Below are positions 1 to 32,000 of a stretch of DNA of 64,000 nucleotides, in pieces (the stretch's first letter is position 1; every line of letters begins with the position of its first letter). A program made the position numbers and the translations under genes. This stretch comes from Chrysemys picta bellii (Eukaryota > Chordata > Testudines > Emydidae), in contig NC_088800.1 in NCBI RefSeq assembly GCF_011386835.1, positions 57,627,439-57,691,438 on the forward strand. The letters run 5' to 3'. Under the pieces are notes generated by a model. That model was not told the origin of the DNA. It saw only the letters and a program-made list of their open reading frames with translations, and searched no databases.

Positions 1-18345
<18,345 letters not shown>

Positions 18346-18435
18346 CGCCGCTGCCGCCTCTCCCGCGCCGGGGGTGCCAGGCCGCGGCGCTGCCCCCTCC
18401 CCCCTCAGCCTGCCGCCCTCCCGAGTCCCGCCCCC

Positions 18436-18443
18436 ACTTCCGG
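18436..18443 (-). promoter_or_regulatory. ETS/GABP (NRF-2)-type site, with a GC box and E-box nearby
   Basis: CCGGAAGT on the minus strand, about 90 bp upstream of the RHOT2 ATG. A CCCGCCCCC GC-box lies at about 18427-18435 and a CACGTG E-box at 18457-18462. GABP sites are common in nuclear genes for mitochondrial proteins, which fits RHOT2. Function is inferred. Confidence 0.5.
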
Positions 18444-18947
18444 CCTCACCGCAGAGCACGTGGGCCGGGGACGTGGGGCACGAGCGTCGCTCGCCGAACC
18501 ACTGTGGGGGCCGGGACCGGCAGCGCCGCCGTGCGGCCAGTCGGGGCACGGCAGCACCTACCCGCCCGGCGCACAGCGAGGGACCGGCTGGGGGAGGCTG
18601 CCCCTCCCTCCCGGGCTGGGGAGAGATCGGGGCTTGGCTTATCTAGGACCCGATCCCGGCTTCCACTGAAGTCAGTGGGCGGTGGGAGAAGGGTACCATG
18701 GGGCAGGGCGCCCGCTTCTCAGACAGGCTCGGGGTGGGAGGTGGTGACACCCGAGTCAGCACCCAGGGGGAACTGGGGGAAGGGCCCCCTGGTTAATTAC
18801 AACCAGCCATCACCTGGGTTGGTGCATTTAGGGCACAGCGGGTCTGTCTGCACCACAAGGGAAGGCCCGGGTAGGAGAACTGCAGTTAGCAGACCCTGGC
18901 TTGAGCATCTACATGCAACCCCCGGTTAGGAAGTGTTGAACCCTGGG

Positions 18948-19171
18948 CAGGGCCGGCTCCAGGGTTTGGCCGCCCCAAGCAGCCAAACAAACAAACAAAC
19001 AAAAAGCCACGATCGCGATCTGCGGCGGCAATTTGACGGGAGGTCATTCGCTCTGAGCAGGAGTGAGGGACCGTCCGCCGAATTGCCGCCGAACAGCTGG
19101 ACGTGCCGCCCCTCTCTGAAGTGGCCGCCCCAAGCACCTACTTGGTAAGCTGGTGTCTGGAGCCGGCCCTG
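18948..19171. mobile_element. hAT-type MITE
   Basis: Termini CAGGGCCGGCTCCAGG and CTGGAGCCGGCCCTG are inverted. An exact 8-bp duplication accctggg lies at 18940-18947 and 19172-19179. A short (CAAA)n run lies inside. Sits in the upstream region of RHOT2. Confidence 0.9.
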
Positions 19172-19389
19172 ACCCTGGGTCCCAACCTGGGCCCCAGTCC
19201 AGCCACCAGACCCCAGAGTTCCTAGCGCCCTCCCAAAATGTGGTTGCTCTAGCCCCTTGTTCAGGATGCACTGTCGAAAATTTGACGGCTACCTGCCCAC
19301 CCAACTTGGTTGTCCCAAGACAAAGTCAGCCTGTGGGATCCTGGGGGTGGATTCCCAGAGCACAAGTCCACTGGGGCTGCATTTACACT

Positions 19390-19560
19390 GCCAAACAGTA
19401 GGACCTGAACTTGAACCCTGGCCTTGACTCAGGCTCAGACCCTCCACCCCCTGGGCTCTGGACCTTGGGTTAGCACGATTTGTGTGCAGGTGGAAGGTTA
19501 GGCTTGAGCCTGAGTTCGAACCCTGGGCAACACAACCACCTCTTTCATACACAACCTGGT
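19390..19560. repeat. Dispersed repeat fragment
   Basis: Resembles the element at 46930-47115 (ACACTGC termini, gggctctggacc-type core). Degenerate with uncertain ends, so it is recorded only as a likely DNA-transposon relic. Confidence 0.35.
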
Positions 19561-19593
19561 CCACAAAGCATGCTTCTGTCCTAGCCCCTAGAT

Positions 19594-20133
19594 CAGGGAT
19601 GGGCAAATATTTTGGCCCGAGGGCCACGTGGGGGAATAGAAATTGTATGGCAGGCCATGAATGCTCACAAAATTGGGGTTGGGGTGCAGGAGGGGGTGCG
19701 GACTCTGGGGTTTGGAGAGCGGGAGGGGTATCAGGACTGGAGCAGGGTGTTGGGGTGTGGGGAGAGGCTCAAGGGGTGCAGGCTCCAAGCAGCACTTACC
19801 TCAAGCAGCTCCCAGAAGCAGTATCATGTCCATTCTCCGGCTCCTACGTGGAGGCGCAGCCAGGCGGCTCTGCACGCTGCCCCATCTGCAGACATCGTCC
19901 CTGCAGCTCCCATTAGTGTGCATAGGAGACGGAGCGGGACCATGCCACGGCTTCCGGGAGCCGCGTAATGCAGCCCTGACCAGAGCAGCGGAGCAGGGCT
20001 GAGCCATCTGGTGCGGCCCCCAACCCAGCAGTCCGGCTGGAGCAGGGCCGAGCCACGTGGTGCGGCTCGCGGGCCGGCTTAAAATGGCTGGCGGGCCAGA
20101 TCCAGCCCATGGGCCAAAGTTTGCCCTCCCCTG
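19594..20133. mobile_element. hAT-type MITE, 540 bp
   Basis: Starts CAGGGATGGGCAAA and ends TTTGCCCTCCCCTG. The exact 8-bp duplication ccctagat lies at 19586-19593 and 20134-20141. The same family as 58487-59077 and closely similar along its length. Confidence 0.92.
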
Positions 20134-20141
20134 CCCTAGAT

Positions 20142-21994
20142 ACAGCTCTCAGTAGACAATGCTCTGTCCTGATCCAAAACGCTTGGGTTGGGTGCAGATA
20201 ACAGGAATCTCAGGTTCCTGCATGCAAGGGTTTCCTGCATGCAGAGAGGGATGGCACATTGCAAACTAAAACATCCTGATGCTGCAGTCAACCACTCAGT
20301 GCATATTGGGACCAATGCAAATTAAGAACAACTCTCAGAACCCTGGGATGTTGCCAATGCAATCCTCTCAGTGTTGCACAGTTGCTAAAATTTGAGCCCG
20401 TTTTGCAGTCACAAACTGATGAACTCCACCATCCCATACACCCCAACCCCATCACTACCTACTTGTCCCACATGCCTGTTTTGTAGTGTTTGCAGTCCAA
20501 CCTAATGGAAAACTGCAGAAAGGAGTACACACCCACAATTGGTTTAACTACTTTAGAATTTCTGCTGTTAAAACATGCAGCACCTACACACGCAGACCAG
20601 AGTGGCACTCTCTCAAAGAGATAATGCAGGTTTTCCTGGTAGGGCAACTTGGCCCCTTAGAATAGTTGCTTGGTTTTAACACCATATTTCCTTTGCCAGT
20701 ACACATACTCCTGATCCATCAGCTCATGACGGTGTCAGCAGATTGTCCCTTCTCGTTGCCAGGTTATAGCAAAGCTATGGTTGCCACTGGTTCAGGTATG
20801 TAAGATTTGCCATGCTGCAACAAACCAGCAGTTCTTCTATTTGAACATCCCACCTCTGACAGCATCCAGTGATGGGTATGAACTCCACATTCACCCACTA
20901 AATACACTCCTCAGATCTGGCAGGTGGCAGGGGTGCTCTTGATCACAGCTATTGATCAACATGCAGCCTAAAACATTAAGCTTGATTGATTAAGATTAGG
21001 TGCCAAGACATACATGCTATGTCAGAAGACAGCCTTCTAGTTTCCGACCCGACATCCCAAAGCAGGACAGTAGCTCCTCCCCTGAAACCAAGCAGGTTCA
21101 TCATATAACTGGAGTTTCAGACAGGCACCATTTGTCTTAGAAGTGCCTTCATGTGCTCATCATGCCACTTTCTCCCTCCTAGCAGGTGCTCCCGCTGCCT
21201 CTCTAAAACTCCCTGTTTCCAGAATGGCACTGTAGAAGTTTGAAGCCGGGACTATTTTTTATCATGGATGTATGGTTTGTAGCATACATACAAGATGATC
21301 TCCTCAAACACTGCAACACCAATATCACTGATCCAATAATGATCCAGGAGGTCCAATTGTGTATCTATTCCATGCTCAGAACTCCCTTTGCCTTCAGAGC
21401 TGCATTGCAGAATCTGGCCCAAGGGAGTAATGCAGAGAAGAGCACAGTGGACCACTAAAGAGGAACACTCCCAAAGCAGAGTATTACTGTCTAGTGTTCT
21501 TAACACTCCTCAGTCACCTCTTGTATGATTTAAAAACAGCTCAGCCAGCTAAACACGCCTTGCACCAAAGCAGGAGCCTTTGGGCCACATTCTGATCTCA
21601 GTTACACCAGTGTAACTCCAGAGACAATAAAGTTACTCTGTATTAACTCTGGTGAAACAGAGCAGCATTGGAATGCAGAATTATAGCTCATTCAGCTAAT
21701 TTCTTCAAGTGACACACTTATGCCTCCTGTCAATACACAGAGCAACAGAATTTAGACTTAATATCCAAGACTGCAGCTGCAAAGGAGCAGTGAGAGAGAA
21801 TGACAGAGGCTCTACTTCATTAGATTTGAATCCGGGAAAGGGTCCTCTCTAGTTCAGTTCCGCGCTGTGGTGTGAAAGGCGTATCTGCAGGCAGACTGAA
21901 CGGGCACCTTTTTGGAACAAGTTCTACATTGTCACACGCCGATCACACTAGAAATGCTACTGACAATTAAAGAAACTAGAGTGAACCAACCAGA
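20142..21994. other. Intergenic sequence between the WDR90 3' end and the RHOT2 upstream region
   Basis: No exon, RNA gene or clear repeat recognised. Only short frames are open on either strand (the longest about 84 codons) and none resembles a known protein. Confidence 0.5.
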
Positions 21995-22881
21995 CAGAAA
22001 ATCAACCCAACACTTTTATTTAAGAACTATACAGCTTATAAAAACCAATACAAAAACTCTTCCCAATAAAAATCGATGCTATGTTACATACAAAATGACA
22101 CTCGGAGCCATTGGGTCCTGATAATTTACAAATAAAAATGCCATGTGTCTGCATCAGGTGGGGCACGCCAGACTCCCGCCCACAGAGCCTAGGAATGAAA
22201 ACCCTGAAGGGGCATGAAAACAGAAACAGGTCAAGGTACAGCCATGTCTTTGGCAAGCATGTGGGATGTTTTCTTTTGCAAAGAATGTTAGTGTGAGTGA
22301 AAGACGCTGGCTTGACAGCCCTGGAGATTGTCCTCCATTTAACCACAGAACACAGCACAGACAGTGGCAGAAAAAACTTCCCTTCCCTGACACTGCAGTG
22401 TTCCTTAGTCCTGACCTGGTGGACCACTCCTAGTGGGGGAGAGAGGAATCCAGTCTTCTTGCCCCATTCAATTCTCAGCCTCTGCTTAGACTGCTAAGAA
22501 GGTACCAACTGTGAGAGTGCCCTTTCTGATTCGGATACTGTCCACTAAGACCCCAAATTCATTTCACATCCTGTAAGTCACGTTGCGTGTTAAAGCAGAA
22601 TTAGATTTATGATTAAATACCAGCCAACCCCAATTTCTGGTTAGTTTGGGTGCTGTGCCTTGTGAACTGGAACACAATGGCTGGTAGAGACTCTGAAAGG
22701 GGATTACTACCCAGCAGTGATTGAGGATTGCAAGGGTCTGGTTCAGATTTATTCAGTTGCTAATAGCCCGAGACAGATGGAAACATTTCTCTTCTCACAT
22801 TATCTTCCTCGATTCATGCCGGAGTAAAACAGTTGTTTAGAAAACCTCTCTCAACTCTGGTAGGAGCCAAGCTGGCTCAGT
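21995..22881 (-). other. WDR90: WDR90 3' UTR
   Basis: Non-coding stretch between the stop codon (22884-22882) and the AATAAA at 22020. Length about 880 nt, with no repeat recognised. The end is inferred from the poly(A) signal. Confidence 0.6.
22015..22020 (-). terminator. WDR90: WDR90 poly(A) signal
   Basis: AATAAA on the minus strand about 860 nt past the WDR90 stop. Cleavage is expected near 21995-22005. It is the best-placed candidate for the 3' end. Confidence 0.65.
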
Positions 22882-23039
22882 TCATGTGCTCGTTATCTCC
22901 CACACCAGGATTTCATTGTAGGAAGCCGTGAAGAGGCGTTTACCCGAAGGAGTGAATCTGCAGAGGTGAACGGAGTCATCGTGCCCCACGAAGTCTTGCT
23001 CTGTTCTCGTCGTGCAGTCAATCAGCCTCAGTACACGCT
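22882..23039 (-). CDS. WDR90: WDR90 exon w35 (last, with stop)
   Basis: Codes [20 protein letters not shown] through [18 protein letters not shown] and a TGA stop at 22884-22882, matching the family C-terminus. Confidence 0.97.
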
Positions 23040-26000
23040 CTGTGGAGCAAACACAGCCACATACCAGACTCAGAAACTGACCCACTCCCTTTGGCACATA
23101 GAAAAGCCAACACTCTTGGGATGCTACTTGGTATATCAAAGTCCCCTTGCAGCCCTCTCCAGTTTTAGAAGTAAAGTACATTCCGTTTTGTGAAGGGCAT
23201 GACAGCAATGGAGAGCAAATATCTCTATCCGCAGAACAGACACAGAAGTGGGGCAACCTCTCTTACAACGATCCCCTGCTTCTGGTCACATGTCTCGTCT
23301 AGGAGTGAGAGGGGCCACCTCTAAGGATAATTCAGTCTCCATGTTTATTCATTAGAGACTGGCATCCTCGCTGGCAACTAGAGCCAACCGCAACTATGGT
23401 TTTTGCGTGCGTGCTCCTGTCTGAGAGGAACTGAAATGACACAGCTTTTCTCTCCCACAAACCACCCTGCTCCTTTCACTGGGGTCAAACATACAACAGA
23501 CAATAACAACTTTAGGTCACTGCTGATCTGGCCAGGATTGGAATCGGTCACCTTGATGGGAAAGGGAAAGAGATTATTTCACAGTTCCATGGACCAATCT
23601 CCCCTCTTGTGAGGACTCAGGGTTCAAGAACTGCAGAGCTGAGTCACTTTCCCTGTGCCCATGGATGTGCATAAAGACACACAGATGGGTGCCTCTCGTT
23701 CCCTAGCTCTGCACTAGAAACAGCAATGCTGGTGGGATGGGGGAGCTAGCGGGATTAAGAGTTGAAGGCAGTTTCTTTGTGCCCGAGGTCCTCTGATAAA
23801 GCAAAAGCTCCCACCCTCATCTGTTTTATTCTGTTTAGCTGTTTACTGATAATTACCATCTTGCCCTGAGTTTGTAGGGAAACCTTCCCCCACACACTGA
23901 AACTGCTACTTGATTAGCTGAGAGATGTGGAAGGGTTGCTAACAGAAGCAAGCAGGCAATTAGTGGCTGGTAATCAGTATGAGGAGGTGTACACCGACAA
24001 TGGCAGTGCCATGCTGTGTGTCAGACTGTCAGGCCACAGAACAGACGCTGCAGAACGTGCACGTAGAGATACTGCGTCATTTAGAGCTTTCCTGGCAAAC
24101 TTATAGACAAGGAGACAATTTAATGAAGCGTTCTCAAAGAGGAGGAGGACACAGCTACATCCATTTTAAAGCCAGAAGGGACCAATATGCTCATCTAGCC
24201 CAACCTCCTGCATTATATGGGGCAGAAAACCTCAGCCAGTGATTCCTGCCTCCAGCTCGTAACTTCTGTTTGAGCTAGAGCAGCGGTTCTCAAACTGTGG
24301 GTCGGGACCCCAAAGTGGGTCACGACGCCATTTTAATGGGTTGCCAGGACTGGCTTAGACTTGCTGAAGCCCGAGTCCCACCACCTGGGGCTGAAGCTGA
24401 AGCCTGTGGGCTTCAGCCCTGGGCATCGGGGCTTAGGTTACAGGCCCCCTGGCTGGGGCTGCAGCGCTTTGGCTTTGGGCCGTAGGGCTCATGCTTGGGC
24501 TTTGGCCCCCCCACCTGGGGTGGTAGGGCTCAGGCATGGGTCCCCTCCTTGGGTCATGTAGTAATTTTTGTTGTCAGAAGGGGGTTGCGGTGCAATGAAG
24601 TTGGAGAACCTGAGCTAGAGCATCTGTTTCACAAAGACACCCAGTCTTGATTTAGAGAGATGGAAAATCCACCACATCCCTCGGCAAGTTTTTCCAGTGG
24701 TTAATTACCTGCATGTAAACAAAATGGTGCCTTATTTCTAGTCTGAATTTGTCTAACTTCAGCTTTCAACCATGGGATCTCATGATGCCTTTTTCTGCCA
24801 GATTAAAGCACATCCTGCTCATGGAGATGGAGGAAACTCCCTGCATCCCACAGGCAGTACCTCCACATAAAGAAGGGCTGTTTTTTTGGTTGCTAACAAA
24901 GAAGAAAGACTTGGCTGTTCATGCAGAGATGGGGAATGGGAGACAACCCCAGAATCACAGGTGAACTGTTGTTCCTGGTGCAGCCACCACTAGCAGTATG
25001 CCAGGAAGAAGGGGATCCATGTGTGGCAGTGTTTGACTTGAGCATGTCCTCTGGACACTTACCATTGAAGCCCACAGCCAGGAAGTGCGCTGCTGGAGAC
25101 AGGCTCAGCGACGTGGCAAAGTGAGACAAGGGGATCTTCTCGACAACCTGCATGAAAGCAAGAGAAACATTGACACCAGCTCCTCGAAATTAATGTGCGA
25201 CAGAATAGAGCCGTTAACTGACACTCTGCTGGAGGCCAGCTGACAGACGGTCACCAGCATTGACAGCTGCACAGCCCCTCTGATCTCAGGAAGCTGCCAA
25301 GCTCTTCATTTCCAGAGCAGTCTTAAGAGTTTTAAGCTTGTCTCTTTCACTGACAGAAACTGGTCCAATAAAAGAGGTTCTCTCTGAGAATATTAATGTT
25401 CACGAAAGCAAAAACCAGAGCAGTGGCAGCAGCCAGGTGCTTTGCAAGCTTCACGCATGCAGCTCTACCTTGAGCCTCAGCACCTGGTGACCCATGTCAG
25501 ACTTAAAGAGGTTTGTGGGAGTGAAAAGCTGTACCATTAACTGTCTGTTAGGTTGAATCTACCATCCCCAACCTCACCACACACCTGCATCGTGTTTCAT
25601 TCTATTTCAACTGCTTGACTGCTGGCCCACATCAGTTACACTGGTGCTGCTCTGTATATCGGGGTGCCACAGAGAATACCGACACTCCAGCATCATGGCT
25701 ATCTTTCACTGCAGCATTCCCGTGCCACATCTGTTTGGCCTTTAAGTTTCCAAAGCCACGGCAGAGGAGCACCACATTATCCTCTATATTATTTTTGTTG
25801 TGTGTCACTCACCATGAGCTAAAGCTGGACTCAGTGACCAGGGTGAACGCCACAGTTTTCCAATATCAGCACAGAGGAGTTCATAGCAATTTGTAACTCC
25901 TCTCGTGAACCTGCCCCATTGAGGATGGCAGGTTGGAGAGGGAAGACACAGCGTACCTGTTTCTGGCGCAAGCTGTAAAAGAGGATCTCCTTCTGCATCC

Positions 26001-29000
26001 CAAAGCCTACGTACACCAAAGTACCATTGTCCCAAGGACAGAAAGCCGCCAGGCTAGGAGGGAGACTGCTAGGGGCCTAGGAAGAGAAACAAAAAAGGAG
26101 CAGAATTAGCGCTAACTTCTCCACACTTATTTCAGCAAGGCCAGGCATGCTGGGAAAAGAAAGGAGAGTGGTTAGGTGTGTCAGCATTTCCTCTTTGGAG
26201 CCGTCAGCAGCAGAAGCTTGTGACCCACTGCACTATGCAGTTAATATTGAGGAGGAACTTTCCCCTGTTCTTATGCTGCACTCCAACACAGATATGCTCA
26301 CTGCTAACGAATGAAGAACAAATGTATATCGACCTGGGCACGTAACATGAGTCTCCGCTGTATGCTGTGGTAGGATCATATGACATAAGCAGGATTTAAC
26401 ATACTAAATACCACCCAGCATCATTTACACTGTTAGGAGCAAATATTGGAGTAAGTCATGGATATGATGGGGTTGTTAATTACTCAGGGAGTGAAAATAG
26501 TTTCAAAAAGATCAAATCCCTGGTACTGGATGCCAATATAATTGAAACAATAAAACTCATTCCAATTCATTGTGGTGAGAACTCAGCTGGACAGCCCGTT
26601 GCCTGCACAATGAGCGCGACTACCTCTAACATTTGAGGACAAATAGAAAAAACTTCAAATGGCGTCACCGGGCTTATTGCTGAATCTGCCAATGCAGTAT
26701 CTAAAACTGATTAATCTTAAGGTTGATAATCTGATGAGCCACTGCTTCACATCAGAAGAGTGACCTACCACTTCCATTCTGCCACACACCACTCCACTTC
26801 CTGTGCAGTAAGGATCCTCCTCTTCCCCCAAACCCACTTCTTACATCAATCTCCTCACTGTCTCATGTCTCAACTGTTGTCCTAGGTCTTGTATCTAATT
26901 TGGGGCAGAGGTTCTGGTCAGGGACCCTGCCTAAGTGTTCTGTGAAGTGCCATACACTTAGGATGTTCCATGCGTAATTCCTGATCTAGTAGGCTGTAGT
27001 AACCCATGTAACCATGAGCCTACTAGATCAGAACATTAATGCTATTTCTGAGCAGCCAAGTTAGTTTGCTCTTTGTATACCAACCTTGCTGACTCCTGGT
27101 TCATATGCTCAAAAAAATCCTGTCCCTGTGTTTTGTATAGCACAGAGATACTAACTGTTTGCAAATTTAATTTTTTGACTTGAAATGCTTACAAAGCAAA
27201 TACCCTCTCAGGAATTATGCAGTGCTGCATTCACATTGCAAATCTACATCATAAAGGAAGATTCAAAACCACACACTGTTCTGTTTATATACACACAACT
27301 TGGTTGTTAACAGTTCCTAGGTAAACCTTTTGCAAGCAGAAATAGGTAATAGTGCACGGGTGTTGGAGGGATCTGCTCTACTCCTGGCTTTGGCAGTAAT
27401 GCTGAATGTACATATTATATAGTCAGTAAGGTTTAATCTTACCTCCGGGCTTGCAGGAGCTGGGAAGCTTAGCCAATCGATGAGCTCACATTTATCCTTC
27501 AGCCAGGCAGAGACCCAGACACTGACACGTCGATCTGAACTTGCAGCCAACCAGAGTTCACCACCTTCAACGCCAAAGTCATGGTACTACAGAATATAAA
27601 AGCACAGTTATGACTGTACTGACATAAAGCAATAACACAGCAGGGCTTTCAAATAAAGCTGAACACTAATAGACTGTCACAGTGCAAAAGCTTATCTACA
27701 CTAAAATCTTAGAGAGCGGGGGATTAATGACAGAGGATTAATGCATAAAATTTTCCCATCTGGAGAATAGTACTTAAGTCTATTTTATCACAAGTGAAAC
27801 AGGCTTAGTGCCTCAGACTGGCACTCACTAGATGTCCGTACCCATCAAAACAACACAGCAGTTTGTGGCATAATTTTCTCTAAGCTCAGGGTTGAAGGAA
27901 CAGGGTTACTTCAGATTGTTCGTTGGCAGAGAGTATGTAGCAAGCGATTGTAGCGTCTAACTTCATTGTGCTGGCTCTAGCCAGCACTATCATGGTCTCC
28001 TTTATAAAAAAGCACCACATTCCCTCTCCCACTCCATCAGCACAGTTAGTGGTGGATACTTCCTGGTCTTGCAGAAGAACTCCTCAAGTTCTTTGGAGTT
28101 TCAAGTGCTACTTTTGGTAGTAAGGGAAAAGCAGCAGCTGATTAGACATTCAGCTCTCCTGGGTGGTGGGGAAGCTGAGGACCCACCCAATCTGCGTGCA
28201 TCATACTATTACTGCACCCTATCGTACTTGACTTTACTCTATTGAGATACTCCTAAACCAGAGGTGGGCAAACTACGGCCCGCAGGACCGTCCTGCCCGG
28301 CCCTTGAGCTCCCAGCCGGGGAGGCTAGCCCCTGGCCCCTCCCCTACTGTCTCCCCGCCCCCATAGCTTCAGCTCACCATGCCGCCAACGCTCTGGGCAG
28401 CAGGGCTGTGAGCTCTTGCCGGGCAGCGTGGCTGGCTCTGGCCGGGTGGCACAGCCGCCAGTCCTGCTGCTCTCAGCAGCATGGTAAGGGGGTGGGGAGT
28501 GGGGGGGTTGGATAAGGGGCAGGGAGTCCTGGGGGGCAGTCAGGGGACAGGGGGCAGTTGGATGGGGTGGAGGTTCTGGGGGGGGGGGGAGCGGTCAGGG
28601 GATGGGGAACGGGGGGGTAAGATAGATGTGGGAGTCCCGGGGGGCCTGTCAGGTGGTGGGGGTGTGGATAGGGGGCGGGGCAGTTAGGGGACAAGGAGCA
28701 GGGGGGTTGGATGGGGAGGGGTCCCAGGGGGCCGGTTAGGAGCGGAGGGTCCTGGGAGGTGGCGGTCAGGGGACAAGGAGCGGGGGGGGTTGGATGGGTC
28801 GGGAGTTCTAAGGGGGGCAGTCAGGGGGCAAGAAGTGGGAGGGGGCAGATGGGGAAGGGGGCTAGGCTGTTTGGGGAGGCACAGCCTTCCCTACCCAGCA
28901 CTCCATACAGTTTCAGAACCGCAAAGTGGCCCTCAGGCCAAAAAGTTTGCCCACCCCTGTCCCAAACAAACCAAACAAGATTCTGTGGAGGTGGCATAGG

Positions 29001-32000
29001 CTAGAGAAGGAAATTGTGTAGCGGGACAGTAAATGAAGCAGCTCAGTAATTAATCTGTCCCCATATCTGCAGCTTTCTATGGCTGTGGAGTAACAGTACA
29101 ATGGACACTGTGCTCTAGTGTAAGAGTGCCACAGCAGCTGGACTCAGGCCTCACCTGTTTCCTTGTGCACTGGATGACAGTGATGGGGGATCCTTTATGG
29201 TCAATGAGCACACGGATGGTCATTCCAGTCCGAGGGCTACTGACAGCCATTAGCCCATCCTTGCCTCCAGACAAGATGATTTCTCCTGCAGATAGGGGAG
29301 AGGAGAGAGCTAATCAACTTCCTGCAGATGGAGAAAAGGCCAAAAGGGGAAGCCTGCAGGTATGCCTGACTCAAGCTTTCCGAGCGCATGCTGGACTGGA
29401 ACAATCTAGTCCTGGGGGTGAGAGAGGAGAGGTGAGATGAGAGGACACTGGAACATTTACTTCAGTTTAAAACACTGCTTCAGAAAAATAGCTAGCATGA
29501 GTTTTGAGCAGAAGAAAGCTTCATTATGTGCCATGTCCCTGAGCTGTACCAAAGCTACTGTCCAACGGCATATCCAGGATGACATGGTGCCAGATATGCA
29601 GCTGGTGTGAACTGGCACAGTTTCATTGACTTCAATTCTCCATCTTAGAATCTGGCCCGGGACCTTGCGAGGGTCATCAGTATTTGAAGTGGCTGGAGGT
29701 TAGAGCTGTCTCCTCCAAACACAGAGAAATGGAGCTGCAAGACCAAACTATGCTCCTTGAAGCAGCACCAATGGATTGGTTATGGAAAGCAGCATGTGAT
29801 CTCACCATCTGCAGAGTAGGCAATTGCAGTCAGCGCAACGGAGTGTGGGTGCATTTTCAGTTCCATCTCTGTCCTTGAAATGCTGAACACCCGGATGGTG
29901 CCATCGCTGTACCCTGCCACAACATGCTGACCCTCAGCCCCACCGTGGGAGATGGGGATAGGGCTCCAGGCCAGACACTGGCAGCTCTGTAAAGGAACAA
30001 GATTAGAGACATGGGAAGAAGGAGCAGTATGTTCCAAGGAGATGCATGCAGGTTACTTCTCCACTCACACACAATGAAGACATGTGAATGCCACTAATCT
30101 ACAAAGATTTCATATCTAAAACCTTCAGTTACAAATATTTCTCCCAACTCTGGTTCATTCAGTGAGGACAAAGAGATCCCATCCACAACAGGCAGTGGCT
30201 GCTATCAAGACAATATAGGAGATTGACACACTCCAAATGATTACCTGATTCAGCACTTGAAACTGTACCACCAGCTCCATGCTGGCCAGAGCCCAAACCC
30301 TCACACTGCCGTCCTCCCCACACGTGGCACAGTGAGACTCACCAGGGCTGAAGGTCACTTCATTCACCTGCAGCAACAAAGGGGACTGACAGTCCACAAA
30401 TGCCAAAGCAAGTTGCACATCGGCCCCTATTTCTTACCCATAGCTTCCCCTGCCCCCACCAAATTCTCCTCTGGTAGGAGACAGCACACAAGAAAGGAAA
30501 GGAAGATTTTGTAAAGGACGCCGGGGGATGGTGGTAATTAAAATTAGTGAGGGCTATAGTGGAAATTTAGAACCATAATTGCAAAGTTCTGACTGGTTGC
30601 TCCATAATGAAGGTCTTAGAAGGGAAGTCTCCATATCTCATTACCAATCTAGATACCCTCTCTTCCAGCAGGCACAAATGTAGTGCAATGTAGCATCAAG
30701 ACTGACACCCTTCAGACACATTTTCCAGTATTCTGAACAGAAGACCACTTTATCCATTTGAGAAGTCTAGCTAATAAGTAACACTGCACTTCTAGAGTGC
30801 CTTTCATCCAACGTCCCAATGTTCTACATAAATTAAGCCCCAATGGTTCTGTGAGATGCCTCAGGATTTCCCCCTTTTACTACAAGAGATAGACACAGAG
30901 CAGTTAACTGACTTGACCAAGGCCATACAGGATGTCTGCGGCAAAACAGAAAAGAGAATTCAGATTTCCTGGCTTTCAAGTCCTCTGCTTTAGCCACAAG
31001 ACCATCTTTCTCTCTTGGAAGAGATAATATTACCTAGCTCTTCTATAGCACTTTTCATCCATAGATCTCACAGGGCTTTATAAAGGAGGTCAGTATCATC
31101 ATCCCCATTTTACAGATGGGGAACTGAGGCACAGAAGTGAAGTGACTTGCTCAGCAGGCCAGTGGCAGAGCCTGGAATAGTCTCTCAAGTCACAGTGCAG
31201 TGCTCTATTCACTAGGCCACACTGCCTAGTTTGCAGTGAAAGCTCTTTCACCAGTGCCCTACCAGTATTAGTCAAGGCTCCAGCAGTGCGATTTCTCTCA
31301 GTAGGGCCTACCCAGCCCTTCTGCAGTGTGAGCATCCTCAAAGTGCGTTGCACCTCAGGCTCAGGTGGCACTTGGAACACGTGCTTCCTTACAGCACAGG
31401 AACTCCTGTCCAATCCCTCTCACCTTGTTCTTATGTCCGCTGATTAGTCGGATGCTGGTGCTCTCTGCCCAGTTTATGTACCACAGTGTTCCTGCAGTGG
31501 TGCCCACGATTCCCATATCCAGAGAGTCATCAAAGGTTGCACCAACTATTGTCCCATCCAGGGTCATCTCGTGTTCCAAAAGGACTGAGCTAGACCTGGG
31601 GGAAAGTGGAGTCCAGAGTGGAATATACAAAATAACTAGCTACGTCCTTAAGCTGCTAGAAGACAACCATTAACCCACCTTCATGGGAAAACTGTCTGGG
31701 ACTGCCGTAAGGACAACATGGTTATCTTTAACTACATAGATACTACAGTGATGGGCTCATCAGAACTGCAGCTAGCGACTACCTTTAACCATACAGAGTA
31801 ACCATCTTTCTGGGGGAAATAGGAAAGAAGTTCTAAAAGGATTATTTTGATCATCCACTGTGCCTCCTTAATTTGATCCAATATATTTCACAGGTAAAAA
31901 AATAAAAAAGTTAGAAAAAGAGAAGAGTTGACACATACAAAGATATTTATCAAATACTTGTGCTGTAAAAGGCTTAGCTGTCTAAATCAGGGGTCTCAAA

